Source: JAVDCA01 sp963819385
Lineage (GTDB): Bacteria; Pseudomonadota; Alphaproteobacteria; Rhizobiales; Xanthobacteraceae
Assembly: GCA_963819385.1 (NCBI GenBank)
Contig: CAWFVV010000006.1
Location: forward strand, 2,232,001-2,296,000
Direction: 5' to 3'
Length of the DNA: 64,000 nt
Made by a program: the position numbers and the translations under genes. Each line of letters opens with the position of its first letter. The stretch's first letter is position 1. Below are positions 53,768 through 63,144 of this stretch, piece by piece. The notes under the pieces were generated by a model. That model made no database searches. It was not told the origin of the DNA and worked only from the letters and a program-made list of their open reading frames with translations.

Positions 53768-53862
53768 GGCCGACAATGCTCTACTCTGACCGCGATGCGG
53801 GCGATAGGACAGAAAGCCGCTTGCCTGCTCCAGCGCCGCGCACCTGCCCCGACGCATCAAAG

Positions 53863-55581
53863 TCAGGTCTCTAGAATTAGCTTGCGCAAGGCTTCTTTCA
53901 TATCGCGCATTTTCGCAGTGCGACGATCGAGCTTCGCCCCTTCCTCATCCTTTAAGCCAATAATCGCCTTCTTGATCGCCTTTGTGCCCTTTTCGAATAC
54001 TGCTTGAGCTCCGTCTGGGTCGGCCATGACGGCATCGATCTTTACACAGTATGATCGAGACCGCTTTTTCTTTGGATCGAGCTTCAGCTCTTTCTCAAGG
54101 ATCAAGCGCGCGGCCATGGCGAGTAGAAAACGAAAGGGCTTCCACTCCGATTCCATTCGCCGATTTCTAAACATGAATTCGAGCCGGTACGCGATATAGG
54201 CCGCGGTGTAGTAGGAGTGAACTTCGTGACCGGGCGAGAAAATTTCCTTTCCGATTAATGGCGTGAGATCCTTATAATAGCGACCAACTTGGTTCGGCTG
54301 CTCCAGAAACACAGACGCATACATCTTGAGCAATAAATCTTTTGTGACAATACGGACCTTCTCGATGCCGGCGACCGTATTGAATTGGCCCGGCCGGCGT
54401 TCGTAGTAGAGACGCTGATCGCCAGCTTGCGAATCAAAATAAATCTCAATCGATTTGTGGATTGGATCGAGCGCCCAAAAGCTCTCTTGATCGACCTTGT
54501 TCTGCTGATTCGAGGCAATGATTACTTGCCGCGTCACCTCTTCGTCTTCGGTCGAAACGATCTTAATTGGAATCATGATTGCTGGGCTTTCATGTTCCGA
54601 ATTGGCCGCGATAACATAACTCGTCTGACACCCATTGACGATCTGAAAATCCTCCAACGTAAACTGAGGTCCGACGCGCTGCAGCTTCCGCGTAACGATG
54701 GTAACGCCGTTGTTGCGGAGCGGAAACTCAATACTGCTCTCGGACAAGAGCGTTTCCGCAATGGACTTGTTAACAGGGGTATCACCCTGAAAATCGCGGA
54801 TGTTATCGAAGAACAGCCGTCGCCGGACATTGCCGTCTTCGTCAGTGATCATCTTCAAATATTCAGAGATCGGGAGCAAGCCGATGTAAAACTCGCGCAC
54901 ATTTGGGATCTCCGGTAATGAGATGTTTTGCCCGAAATTGATCGTCACACGAAAAGCGTTTTTCGTCTGAAAATAGAGCTTCTGTACTCTGCTAGCATCG
55001 AGTGGATGAAAGCTGGTCGCCGCAAACATATGCAAGCTTGAGGCCTGAGCGAGGAAGCCATCGCGAATGGCGCACAGGTTCTTATCGTCGGTCCACGTTC
55101 CTGTCGTCGCATAGTAAAGGGCAATCTTGGGTAAGCCCCGCACGAACTTAGCCGCCGAAGCGTAGAGCCGGTTCTTAATGCGCTGTAGTTCGAGGACACG
55201 CTCGTTTTGTTGGAAGCAGGCTTTCTCCTTGAAGAAGTCGAACACCGCCTGAAGAAATTTTGAGAGATTTCCCGAATCGAATGACGAGCTAGTTTTTGCC
55301 TGCACAAAGAGAAACTGGATTTGCAATACTGGACTATGCGCGATGATATCATCAAGCTGCTCTTCGTCATCGACAATCGCGTCGTTTACAATGATTGCAA
55401 TTCCATCGATTCCAAATTCGCCCACTCCGGTGGCAATAGCGTTGAAGTCAAATTCCTCAGGGTAGATATCTGATACAACGATGTAGTTGACAAATGCTTC
55501 AAACTGCTCGTCCTCCGGCAAGCTTCCGATCTTCTGACTCTCTGCGAACTCCTTCAGAAGGCTCTGTGTAACCACGTCCAT
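53863..55581 (-). CDS. AIPR-family abortive-infection protein with nuclease-like N terminus
   Basis: 572 residues. Seen: AIPR core FFDNIRDFQG (257-266), RNNGVTIV (289-296) and IVNGCQTS (314-321), then SNQQNKVDQESFW. The N-terminal part has GIDGIAI with D59 and VQAK with Q94 and K96, a D...QxK layout of Mrr-like PD-(D/E)xK nucleases. The AIPR family is tied to abortive phage infection. The start at 55581 has GGAGGAG upstream; a longer frame to 55713 is not supported. Convergent with the TIR-S9 pair and inside the same A+T-richer island; whether the three form one system is unknown. Confidence 0.88.
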   Translation of the reverse strand: MDVVTQSLLKEFAESQKIGSLPEDEQFEAFVNYIVVSDIYPEEFDFNAIATGVGEFGIDGIAIIVNDAIVDDEEQLDDIIAHSPVLQIQFLFVQAKTSSSFDSGNLSKFLQAVFDFFKEKACFQQNERVLELQRIKNRLYASAAKFVRGLPKIALYYATTGTWTDDKNLCAIRDGFLAQASSLHMFAATSFHPLDASRVQKLYFQTKNAFRVTINFGQNISLPEIPNVREFYIGLLPISEYLKMITDEDGNVRRRLFFDNIRDFQGDTPVNKSIAETLLSESSIEFPLRNNGVTIVTRKLQRVGPQFTLEDFQIVNGCQTSYVIAANSEHESPAIMIPIKIVSTEDEEVTRQVIIASNQQNKVDQESFWALDPIHKSIEIYFDSQAGDQRLYYERRPGQFNTVAGIEKVRIVTKDLLLKMYASVFLEQPNQVGRYYKDLTPLIGKEIFSPGHEVHSYYTAAYIAYRLEFMFRNRRMESEWKPFRFLLAMAARLILEKELKLDPKKKRSRSYCVKIDAVMADPDGAQAVFEKGTKAIKKAIIGLKDEEGAKLDRRTAKMRDMKEALRKLILET

Positions 55582-55796
55582 TGCGCATTCTCCTCCAGCA
55601 GAGACTACTTCGGTCTGCGGCAAATGTCTCAACCTCTGGCAGCATTTCTCACAGGAAAGAGGACCAAGAGCATACGCCCCTGGCCACGCGGCATTGATCC
55701 GTGGCGCGACCAAAGGACGCCGATCGCTTGTGATCGATCATAAACTGGCGGATCCTCCATCAGCCTTCGCCGTCAACGACGCCCTACCCACTATCG

Positions 55797-55888
55797 CGAT
55801 GCCGGCGGCCTCGACGATCTTGCCCAGCGATCGATCTCGCTCACCACGCGCGCCTTGAGCTCGTTGGGCTGGGCGCCACCTGCAACGG
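55797..55888 (-). pseudogene. Fragment of a TctC receptor 3' end
   Basis: Matches the last 30 or so codons of the TctC gene at 57129 (compare GACGATCTTG, CAGCGATCGATCTCGCT and GCGCCTTGAGCTCGTTGGG with 57155-57215), with small indels. No start or upper part remains. Confidence 0.68.
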
Positions 55889-55935
55889 AGCGGCTGTTCG
55901 GCCTCGATCCCAAGCCGGTGAAGGAGATTCCGTAG
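55889..55935 (+). pseudogene. Fragment of amidohydrolase 3' end; right border repeat
   Basis: CGGCTGTTCGGCCTCGATCC then CAAGCCGGTGAAGGAGATTC and CGTAG reads RLFGLDPKPVKEIP-stop, the expected end of the amidohydrolase at 50888. Together with 52064-52095 it brackets the island. Confidence 0.72.
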
Positions 55936-55954
55936 CTCGCGGCAATTCCAATCC

Positions 55955-56086
55955 GTCACCCTGAGGCAGCCGCGCAAAGCGCGGCCCTCAAAGGACGACG
56001 GCCGCTGCTTGCCTGCATACTCGATTTGTTGCAACGCTTCGGCCGATCATCCTTCGAGGCTCGCTTGGCTCGCACCTCAGGATGAC
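55955..56086. repeat. Inverted repeat (GTCACCCTGAGG...CTCAGGATGAC family)
   Basis: Left end GTCACCCTGAGGCAGC, right end GCACCTCAGGATGAC; relative of 12451-12576. Confidence 0.72.
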
Positions 56087-56108
56087 GGGGCATGAGTGAG
56101 TAAACGTC

Positions 56109-57095
56109 TCACTGCACCGTGATGTTCGCCGCCTTGGCAAGCTGCTTTGCGATCTCCGCCTCCTTGGCGACGCGGGCGTCGAAGTCGGCCGGCGTCATGA
56201 TCATCGGCTCGACGCCGAGCCGGGAGAGCCGCTCCTGAACCGTGGCGTTCTCGATCGACCCCACGATCTTCTGGTGGATCGTGGCGACGAGGTCGCGCGA
56301 CGTCTGCTTCGGCACGAAGGCGCCGACCCAGAAGTCGAAATCGGAGTTGGGGAAGCCCGCCTCGACGGTGGTCGGCACGTCGGGCAGCGCCTGCGCGCGC
56401 CGCGAGCCGCCGACCGCCAGCGGCTTGAGCCGGCCCTCCTTGATGAAGCCGATCGCGGCCGGCAGCGGCACGAAATAGAAGTCGACCCGGCCGGTGAGCA
56501 CCTCGGTCAGCGCCTCGGGCGAGCCCTTGAACGGCACGAGCTGCCCCTCGAAGCCGGCGGCGAGGCGGAAGCGCTCGGCGGTGAGATGCGGCGGCGTGCC
56601 GATGCCGGCTGCCGCATAATTGATGCTGCCGGGCTTTGCCTTGGCGAGCGCGACGAGCTGTTGCACCGACGCGATCTTCTTGTCGGGCGCGACCACCAGC
56701 ACCAGCGGCACGTTGCCGAGCGGCGTGATGGCGGAAAAGTCCTTCACCGGGTCGTACGGCACGTTGGCCTGGATCGCCGGCACCGTCACGATCGCGTTCG
56801 AATGCACCAGCATGGTGTAGCCGTCGGGCTCGGCGCGCGCGACCGCATTGGCGCCGACCGTGGTGCCGCCGCCGAGCCGGTTCTCGACGATGAAGGTGTG
56901 GCCGGCCTTGGCGCCGAGCGCGTCGAAGATGGTGCGCGGGATGAGATCGGTCGCGCTGCCGGGCGCATACGGCACGATCACGCGCACGTTCTTGGCGGGC
57001 CAGTCCTCGGCGCGCGCCGGACGCGCGCCCACCGCGCCGAAGGCGGCGGAGAGCCCGGCCATGGCGCCGAGTTTCAGAATGCCGCGACGATGCAT
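56109..57095 (-). CDS. TctC/Bug-family solute receptor
   Basis: 328 residues: signal MHRRGILKLGAMAGLSAAFG ending near ARA-EDWP, then VRVIVPYAPGSATDLIPRTI, AAAGIGTPPHLTAERFR and KPLAVGGSRRAQALPDVPTT. Orphan receptor of the tripartite tricarboxylate transporter type; no tctAB here. The paralogue at 57129 lies 33 bp upstream in the same direction, so both are probably co-transcribed. Confidence 0.9.
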   Translation of the reverse strand: MHRRGILKLGAMAGLSAAFGAVGARPARAEDWPAKNVRVIVPYAPGSATDLIPRTIFDALGAKAGHTFIVENRLGGGTTVGANAVARAEPDGYTMLVHSNAIVTVPAIQANVPYDPVKDFSAITPLGNVPLVLVVAPDKKIASVQQLVALAKAKPGSINYAAAGIGTPPHLTAERFRLAAGFEGQLVPFKGSPEALTEVLTGRVDFYFVPLPAAIGFIKEGRLKPLAVGGSRRAQALPDVPTTVEAGFPNSDFDFWVGAFVPKQTSRDLVATIHQKIVGSIENATVQERLSRLGVEPMIMTPADFDARVAKEAEIAKQLAKAANITVQ

Positions 57096-57128
57096 CGGAT
57101 GCCCCCTTCGATGAAGATCGTCGCGAGG

Positions 57129-58124
57129 CTACTCCGTTCCGGCGATGCCCGCATCCTGCACGATCTTGCCCCAGCGCGCGATCTCGCTTGCCACGAACGC
57201 CTTGAGCTCGTCGGGGCCGGGCGTCACCTGCGGGATCGCGCCGTCGCGCACGAGGCTCGCTTTGACGTCGGGATCCTCCATGACGGCGCGGATCTCGGCG
57301 TTGAGCTTGGCGACGATCGCGGGCGGCGTCTGGCCCTGCGTCGCCACCATGTGCCACGAGGCCGTGTCGAAGTTCGGCATGCCGACCTCGGCGAGCGGCG
57401 GGATGTCGGGCGCGGCGCTGACGCGCTGCCGGGTGGTGACGCCGAGCGCGCGCAGCTTGCCGCCCGCGATCAGAGGCAGCGCCGGCGGCACGTCGCTGAA
57501 CATGAACTGGATGTGCCCCGCCATCACGTCGGTCAGCGCCGGCACCGTGCCTTTGTAGGGCACGTGGATCATGTTGAGGTCGAACATGCTCTTGAACAGC
57601 TCGGCATTGAGATGATGGAACGTGCCGGTGCCGGGCGTGCCGAACGAGACCTTGCCGGGCTTGTCCTTGATGTACTTGACGAGATCGGCGACCGAGTGCA
57701 CCGGCAGGTCCTGGTTCACCACCAGCACGTAGGGCACGCGGGCGACCAGCGCGACCGGGATGAGATCGACGTTGGGCCGGTAAGGCAGGCTCTTGCGCAC
57801 CGAGACGTTGAGCGCCATCGGCGTCGACGACGCCATCATCAGCGTGTAGCCGTCGCCCGCCGAGCGCGCGACCGCGGTCGCCGCGATGATGGCGCTCGCG
57901 CCCGGTTTGTTCTCGACCACGATCGCGCGGCCGAGGCGCTGCTCCAGCTTGCGCGCGATCACGCGCGCCAGGATATCGGTCGCGCCGCCCGGCGCATAGG
58001 GCACCACCAGCGTGATCGGCCGGACCGGATAGTCCTGCGCGGATACGCGCATCATCGGCACGCACAGCAGCGCGCCGCCAATCAAGGCCACGAACCCGCG
58101 TCTGCCAATCGTCATCCGGCGCAT
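57129..58124 (-). CDS. TctC/Bug-family solute receptor
   Basis: 331 residues: signal with IGRRGFVALIGGALLCVP, then PVRPITLVVPYAPGGATDIL, VENKPGASAIIAATAVARS and FGTPGTGTFHHLNAELFKSM. ATG at 58124 follows GGGAG at good spacing; 58115 is an alternative. A fragment of a close relative of this gene's 3' end is at 55797-55888. The ligand is unknown. Confidence 0.9.
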   Translation of the reverse strand: MRRMTIGRRGFVALIGGALLCVPMMRVSAQDYPVRPITLVVPYAPGGATDILARVIARKLEQRLGRAIVVENKPGASAIIAATAVARSAGDGYTLMMASSTPMALNVSVRKSLPYRPNVDLIPVALVARVPYVLVVNQDLPVHSVADLVKYIKDKPGKVSFGTPGTGTFHHLNAELFKSMFDLNMIHVPYKGTVPALTDVMAGHIQFMFSDVPPALPLIAGGKLRALGVTTRQRVSAAPDIPPLAEVGMPNFDTASWHMVATQGQTPPAIVAKLNAEIRAVMEDPDVKASLVRDGAIPQVTPGPDELKAFVASEIARWGKIVQDAGIAGTE

Positions 58125-58142
58125 CCGCGCTCCCGCCGGCAC

Positions 58143-58174
58143 AAAAAATCACGCGGCCGCTGGGGCCGCGTGAT
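58143..58174 (-). terminator. Rho-independent terminator of the poly-His gene
   Basis: ATCACGCGGCC / GGCCGCGTGAT, perfect 11-bp arms around a 5-nt loop, followed on the minus strand by TTTTTT. Confidence 0.82.
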
Positions 58175-58199
58175 CATCGCGTCATAGATCGTGCCGCTG

Positions 58200-58379
58200 T
58201 CACTTGAACATGTCGTGCAGCAGGTGGTCCATGTCGTTGTGGTACTGCACCTTCGCCATCTCTTTGTGATGATGATGGTGGTGGTGATGGTGGTGATGCA
58301 TTTTCATCGCTGCCGCCGACGCGACCGTCGGCGCCGCCGCGATCACGACCACGGCCAAAATTCCCATCAGTGTCTTCAT
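58200..58379 (-). CDS. Exported poly-histidine peptide
   Basis: 59 residues. Seen: Sec signal MKTLMGILAVVVIAAAPTVA, cleaved near SAA, then MKM and eleven consecutive His, followed by KEMAKVQYHNDMDHLLHDMF with four more His. The ATG at 58379 has GGGGAAA upstream; a longer frame exists but without homology. A periplasmic role in binding Ni, Cu or Zn is likely from the histidines (inference). No metal transporter is adjacent. A strong terminator follows. Confidence 0.75.
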   Translation of the reverse strand: MKTLMGILAVVVIAAAPTVASAAAMKMHHHHHHHHHHHKEMAKVQYHNDMDHLLHDMFK

Positions 58380-58579
58380 AGTGGTTTCCCCAGCTCTGTG
58401 CTTGCCGCACCCTGGCGACCATAGCGCAAGGCGCGTCGCGATGACTAGGGGCCGCGCGAGAATGCGCATGCCTCGTGTGTACAGGCGCGTGGGATGGCCA
58501 CCACGGCTCGGACGCCGGGCCAACCGTGCCCCCTTAACCCCAGAGCGCCGCGCGTCTATCATTGCGACATCGAGCCGCA

Positions 58580-60886
58580 ATGAATTCAAAGCGCCCCCCT
58601 GCCGCCGCGACCGCAAGCGCCCAGATGTTTGGTGCTGCGGTGCGGAATCATCAATCCGGGCGGCTCGCGGACGCCGAGAAGCTCTACCGCGAAATCCTGG
58701 CGCGCGATCCGGCCCATGTCGGCAGCCTGCACTTCCTCGGCCTGCTCGCGCACCAGACCGGCCGCAACGCGGAGGCCGCGGACCTGATCGGCCGCTCGAT
58801 CGCGCGCGATCCCGCGATCCCGGACGGCCACTACCACATGGGCCTGGTGCGGAGCGCGCTCGGGCGCCACGACGCTGCCGCCGCGCATTTCGCCAAGGCG
58901 ATCGCGCTGCGGCCCGATCATGCCGAGGCGCATATGGATCTCGGCACGGCGCGCAAGCGGCAGGGCCGGCCCGACGAGGCGCTCGCGAGCTACCGTCGCG
59001 CCCTCGAGCTGCGGCCAGACGCCGCGCAAATCCGCTACAACCTCGCCAACCTGCTGGCCGAGCAGGGCCGGCTCGACGAGGCGATCGCCGAATATCAGCA
59101 CGCGCTGCGCCTCGCGCCGACCGCGGCCACGATCCACCACAATCTCGCGGCCGCGCTGCTGGCGCAGAACAACCTCGTCGGCGCGATCGCCGAATACCAG
59201 GAGGCGCTGCGCTGCGGGCTCGCCGACGCCGGGCGCAATATCGCCCGCGTGATCGACATGGTTCTCGCGGCGGTGCGCGCCGGCGGCGGCATGGCGGCGA
59301 AGACGCTGTTCGTCCATTGCGTGGAGAGCCTCACCGTCATCCCGGACGAGCTCGACCTGCGCGCGCCCCTGATCGAGGCCCTGACCGAGCCGTGGGGACG
59401 GCCGAGCGACCTTCTCGGCGTCGCCAAGGCCGTGCTGCGGAAAAGCCCGGCGATCCGCGGTGCGGTCGAGCGCGCCCGGCAAAGCTGGCCGGCGCGCCTT
59501 GGCGCCGCGCAACTGTTCGTCGGCGCGGACCGCGCCGCGGTCACGGGCGATGCACTGTTTGCCTGCCTGCTCGAATCCACGCGCCTCTCCGACATCGGCA
59601 TCGAGCGCGTGCTCACCAACCTGCGTACCATCGTGCTGGACGAGGCAACGGCGGCGACGGCGGCCGCCGCGGACGAATCGTCGCTCGCATTCCACGCGGC
59701 CGTCGCGCGGCAGTGCTATCTCAACGACTACGTCTGGGACTTCACCGAGGCCGAGCTCGCGCGCGCACAGGCGCTACGCGATCGCGTCGCGGCGGCGGTG
59801 CGGGCGGGCGACGACGTTCCGCCCGCATGGCTTGTCGCCGTCGCGGCGTATTTTCCGCTCGGCACGGTGCCGGAGGGCGCGAGATTGCTCGACGGGTCCT
59901 GGCCCGCGCCGATCGCGGCGCTGCTCACGCAGCAGATCGCGGAGCCCGCCGAAGAGGAGCGGCTGCGCGCGACGACCCCGCGGTTGACGCCGATCGAGGA
60001 CGGCGTCTCGCTCGCGGTGCAGCAGCAGTATGCCGAGAATCCCTATCCGCGCTGGGTGCGGCTGCCGCTGATGGACAAGCCGACGACGCTCGACGAGCAG
60101 CTCGGCGCGCTGTTTGCGCACATGCCGTTCAGCAAGCTCGGCAAGCGCGAGGCCGAGATCCTGATCGCCGGCTGCGGCACCGGCCAGCAGGCGCTCGATG
60201 CCGCCAACCTGTTCGCCGCCGCGCGACTGCTGGCGATCGACCTCAGCCTGCCGAGCCTCGCGTTCGCCAGGCGCAAGGCGCGCGAGCTCGGCTTGACCAA
60301 CATCGAGTTCGCGCAGGCGGACATTCTCGGGCTCGGCGCGCTCGACCGCACGTTCGACTCGATCGAGGCGATGGGCGTGCTGCATCATCTCGCCGATCCC
60401 TGGGCCGGCTGGGCGGTGCTGCTCGGGCGCCTCGCGCCCGGCGGCGTCATGCGGATCGGCCTCTACAGCGAGCTCGGGCGGCAGGACATCGTCAAGGCGC
60501 GCAAGCTCGTCGCGGCGCGCGGCTACCGGGCGACCGCGCCGGACATCCGCCGCGCCCGCCAGGAGCTGATCGCGGTCGCGGCCGAGCAGCAGCTCCTGTT
60601 CGTGCGCAACTCGTGGGATTTCTTCAGCATCAGCGAGTGCCGCGATCTCCTGTTTCACGTGCAGGAGCACCGCATGACGCTGCCGCAGATCAAGGCGTTC
60701 CTCGCCGCGCAAAACCTGCAATTCCTCGGCTTCGAGCTCACCGAGCCGCTGGGGCGCGCCTACGCGGCGCGCTTTCCGGCCGATGCGACGCGCACCGATC
60801 TCGACAACTGGCATCGGTTCGAGACCGAGAATCCCCGCAGCTTCCAGGGCATGTATCAGTTCTGGGTGCAGAAGCCGGCCGGGTGA
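58580..60886 (+). CDS. TPR-repeat protein with a SAM-dependent methyltransferase domain
   Basis: 768 residues. N-terminal TPR array (about 25-215: LADAEKLYREILARDPAHVG, AAAHFAKAIALRPDHAEAHM, DEALASYRRALELRPDAAQI, DEAIAEYQHALRLAPTAATI). A middle region without a clear fold follows, then a class I methyltransferase with motif I ILIAGCGTGQQALDAAN near residue 528, acidic IDLS, and VLHHLADPWAGW. ATG at 58580; an upstream TTG is less likely. TPRs suggest a protein partner; the substrate is unknown. Confidence 0.85.
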   Translation: MNSKRPPAAATASAQMFGAAVRNHQSGRLADAEKLYREILARDPAHVGSLHFLGLLAHQTGRNAEAADLIGRSIARDPAIPDGHYHMGLVRSALGRHDAAAAHFAKAIALRPDHAEAHMDLGTARKRQGRPDEALASYRRALELRPDAAQIRYNLANLLAEQGRLDEAIAEYQHALRLAPTAATIHHNLAAALLAQNNLVGAIAEYQEALRCGLADAGRNIARVIDMVLAAVRAGGGMAAKTLFVHCVESLTVIPDELDLRAPLIEALTEPWGRPSDLLGVAKAVLRKSPAIRGAVERARQSWPARLGAAQLFVGADRAAVTGDALFACLLESTRLSDIGIERVLTNLRTIVLDEATAATAAAADESSLAFHAAVARQCYLNDYVWDFTEAELARAQALRDRVAAAVRAGDDVPPAWLVAVAAYFPLGTVPEGARLLDGSWPAPIAALLTQQIAEPAEEERLRATTPRLTPIEDGVSLAVQQQYAENPYPRWVRLPLMDKPTTLDEQLGALFAHMPFSKLGKREAEILIAGCGTGQQALDAANLFAAARLLAIDLSLPSLAFARRKARELGLTNIEFAQADILGLGALDRTFDSIEAMGVLHHLADPWAGWAVLLGRLAPGGVMRIGLYSELGRQDIVKARKLVAARGYRATAPDIRRARQELIAVAAEQQLLFVRNSWDFFSISECRDLLFHVQEHRMTLPQIKAFLAAQNLQFLGFELTEPLGRAYAARFPADATRTDLDNWHRFETENPRSFQGMYQFWVQKPAG

Positions 60887-61071
60887 AGGCCAAGCGCCCG
60901 AGGCAAGGCTGTGGCATGTGATTTGGCACGGCGCCCGCGCTGGCGCTGTCGGATTGGCCCGCCTTTCCATGGCTTTAACGGCCGGCTTCGTGCCGGTAAC
61001 GGCCCCTTAAATCGCGGCCGTTAGCGTGCTTCCCGGGATTTCGGGCGGCGGCCTTGGGGCGCAGGCGGGAC

Positions 61072-63144
61072 ATGGCGGCCAAAACCAGACGCACGGCGGA
61101 GCGGCGCGAGCCCATCTTCGACGTCACGCCCGCGCGCCCCTCACCGGCCCGCCGGCGCGGCGGCGGGCGGCGGCGCGGCGGCCGCTCGCGCCTCGGCCGC
61201 GTCATCTACTGGGGCATCGTCGGATCGCTGTGGTGCGTGATCGCCGGCATCGGCGTCCTGTTCTGGGTCGCCTACCACCTGCCGCCGATCGAATCGCTCG
61301 AGGTGCCCAAGCGGCCGCCGTCGGTGCAGATCGTCGCGCTCGACGGGCGCGTGCTCGCGAACCGCGGCGAGATGGGCGGCGCCGCGATCCCGCTGCGCGA
61401 GATGCCGGCCTATCTGCCCAAGGCGTTCGTCGCGATCGAGGATCGCCGCTTCTACCACCACTACGGCGTCGACCCGATCGGGCTCGTGCGCGCGGTGCTC
61501 GCCAACGCGCTGCACCGCGGCGTCGCGCAAGGCGGCTCGACCATCACGCAGCAGCTCGCCAAGAACCTCTTCCTCACGCCCGAGCGCACGCTGAACCGCA
61601 AGCTGCAGGAGGTCGTGCTCGCGCTGTGGCTCGAGCACAAATATTCCAAGGCGCAGATCCTCGAGCTCTATCTCAACCGCGTCTATTTCGGCGCCGGCGC
61701 CTACGGTGTCGAGGCGGCGGCGCAGCGCTATTTCGGCAAGTCGGCGCGCAACGTGACGGTGGCGGAAGCCGCCCTGCTCGCCGGCCTCGTCAAGTCGCCG
61801 TCGCGGCTCTCGCCGACCAAGAACTTCGACGGCGCCGAGAACCGCGCGCAGCTCGTGCTCGCCGCCATGCGCGACGCCGGCTTCGTCGACCCGGCGACCG
61901 CCAAGATCGCGATGGCGCATCCGCCGCGCATCGTGCAGCCGAGCGGGGGCGGCTCGGTCAATTACGTCGCCGACTGGGTGATGGACGTGATCAACGATCT
62001 CATCGGCCACGTCGACCGCGACATCGTGGTCGAGACCACGATCGACCCGGCCCTGCAGCAGGCGGCCGAGAAGGCGCTCGACGACGTGCTCGCGCAGAAG
62101 GGCGCGAAGTTCGCGGTCACGCAGGGCGCGCTCGTCGCGATGACGCCGGAGGGCGCGGTGCGCGCGCTGGTCGGCGGGCGCAATTACGCCGAAAGCCAGT
62201 TCAACCGCGCGATCGCGGCGAAGCGCCAGCCCGGCTCGTCGTTCAAGCCCTTCGTCTACCTCACCGCGCTGCAGCGCGGGCTCACCCCCGACACGGTACG
62301 CGAGGACAAGCCGATCGAGGTCAAAGGCTGGCATCCCGAGAACTACGAGCATCAGTACTACGGGCCGGTGACGCTCACCCAGGCGCTCGCCCTGTCGCTC
62401 AACACCGTGTCGGTGCGTCTCACGCTCGAATCCGGTCCGGCCGCGGTGGCGAAGACCGCCTATCGGCTCGGCATCACGTCGCAGCTCGCCGCGAACCCGT
62501 CGCTCGCGCTCGGCACCTCGGAGGTCTCGCCGCTCGAGCTCGTCGGCGCCTATGCGCCGTTCGCGAACGGCGGCGCCGCGGTGGTGCCGCACGTGGTCAC
62601 GCGCGTGCGCTCGGCCGACGGCAAGCAGCTGCTCTATACGAACGCCGACGCCTCCTTCCAGGTGGTCGATCCGCGCTACGTCGCGATGATGAACACGATG
62701 ATGCGGCAGACGCTGGTCATCGGCACGGCGAAGAGCGCGAGCCTTCCGGGCTGGATCGCGGCCGGCAAGACCGGCACCAGCCAGGATTTCCGCGACGCCT
62801 GGTTCATCGGCTACACGGCCCACATGGTGACGGGCGTGTGGCTCGGCAACGACAATTCCTCGCCGACCAAGCACGCGACCGGCGGCGGCCTGCCGGTCGA
62901 GGTCTGGAGCCGCTTCATGCGCGCCGCGCACCAGAACGTGCCGGTCGCCGCCCTGCCCGGCCTCGGCACCGGCTGGTTCGCCGGCACGCCGGTCGCCTCG
63001 GCATCGACGGATCGGCTCACGCCGTCCGATCGGCTGGCGCCCGCGCCCGCCCCCACCCCGGTCGCGGCCAACACCAATGTGCGGCCGGAGGCGGATCACG
63101 GGCTCGACGGCTGGTTCCTGGATCGGCTGTTCGGGCGGCGGTAA
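61072..63144 (+). CDS. Class A penicillin-binding protein (PBP1A-type)
   Basis: 690 residues, bifunctional peptidoglycan synthase. Seen: an Arg/Gly-rich cytoplasmic N terminus, one membrane span (VGSLWCVIAGIGVLFWVAYH), then a glycosyltransferase domain with the catalytic Glu in VAIEDRRFYHHYG (near residue 122) and QGGSTITQQLAKNLFL. In the transpeptidase domain the nucleophile is in RQPGSSFKPF (near 388), with SLN and KTGTS (near 565). The ATG at 61072 is chosen; TTG at 61054 is also open. Builds and cross-links the cell wall. Monocistronic. Confidence 0.94.
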   Translation: MAAKTRRTAERREPIFDVTPARPSPARRRGGGRRRGGRSRLGRVIYWGIVGSLWCVIAGIGVLFWVAYHLPPIESLEVPKRPPSVQIVALDGRVLANRGEMGGAAIPLREMPAYLPKAFVAIEDRRFYHHYGVDPIGLVRAVLANALHRGVAQGGSTITQQLAKNLFLTPERTLNRKLQEVVLALWLEHKYSKAQILELYLNRVYFGAGAYGVEAAAQRYFGKSARNVTVAEAALLAGLVKSPSRLSPTKNFDGAENRAQLVLAAMRDAGFVDPATAKIAMAHPPRIVQPSGGGSVNYVADWVMDVINDLIGHVDRDIVVETTIDPALQQAAEKALDDVLAQKGAKFAVTQGALVAMTPEGAVRALVGGRNYAESQFNRAIAAKRQPGSSFKPFVYLTALQRGLTPDTVREDKPIEVKGWHPENYEHQYYGPVTLTQALALSLNTVSVRLTLESGPAAVAKTAYRLGITSQLAANPSLALGTSEVSPLELVGAYAPFANGGAAVVPHVVTRVRSADGKQLLYTNADASFQVVDPRYVAMMNTMMRQTLVIGTAKSASLPGWIAAGKTGTSQDFRDAWFIGYTAHMVTGVWLGNDNSSPTKHATGGGLPVEVWSRFMRAAHQNVPVAALPGLGTGWFAGTPVASASTDRLTPSDRLAPAPAPTPVAANTNVRPEADHGLDGWFLDRLFGRR

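Noticed and set aside
52142..55740. Prophage or transposon
   Set aside because: No integrase, transposase, capsid or terminal inverted repeats with target duplication were found; border repeats are gene-end copies.
58262..58300. CRISPR-like or microsatellite repeat in the GATGATGGTGGTGG stretch
   Set aside because: It is the His codon tract of the exported peptide, in frame with signal, ribosome site and terminator.
61141..63099. 652-codon open frame opposite the PBP gene
   Set aside because: Antisense shadow of a gene with all penicillin-binding motifs.
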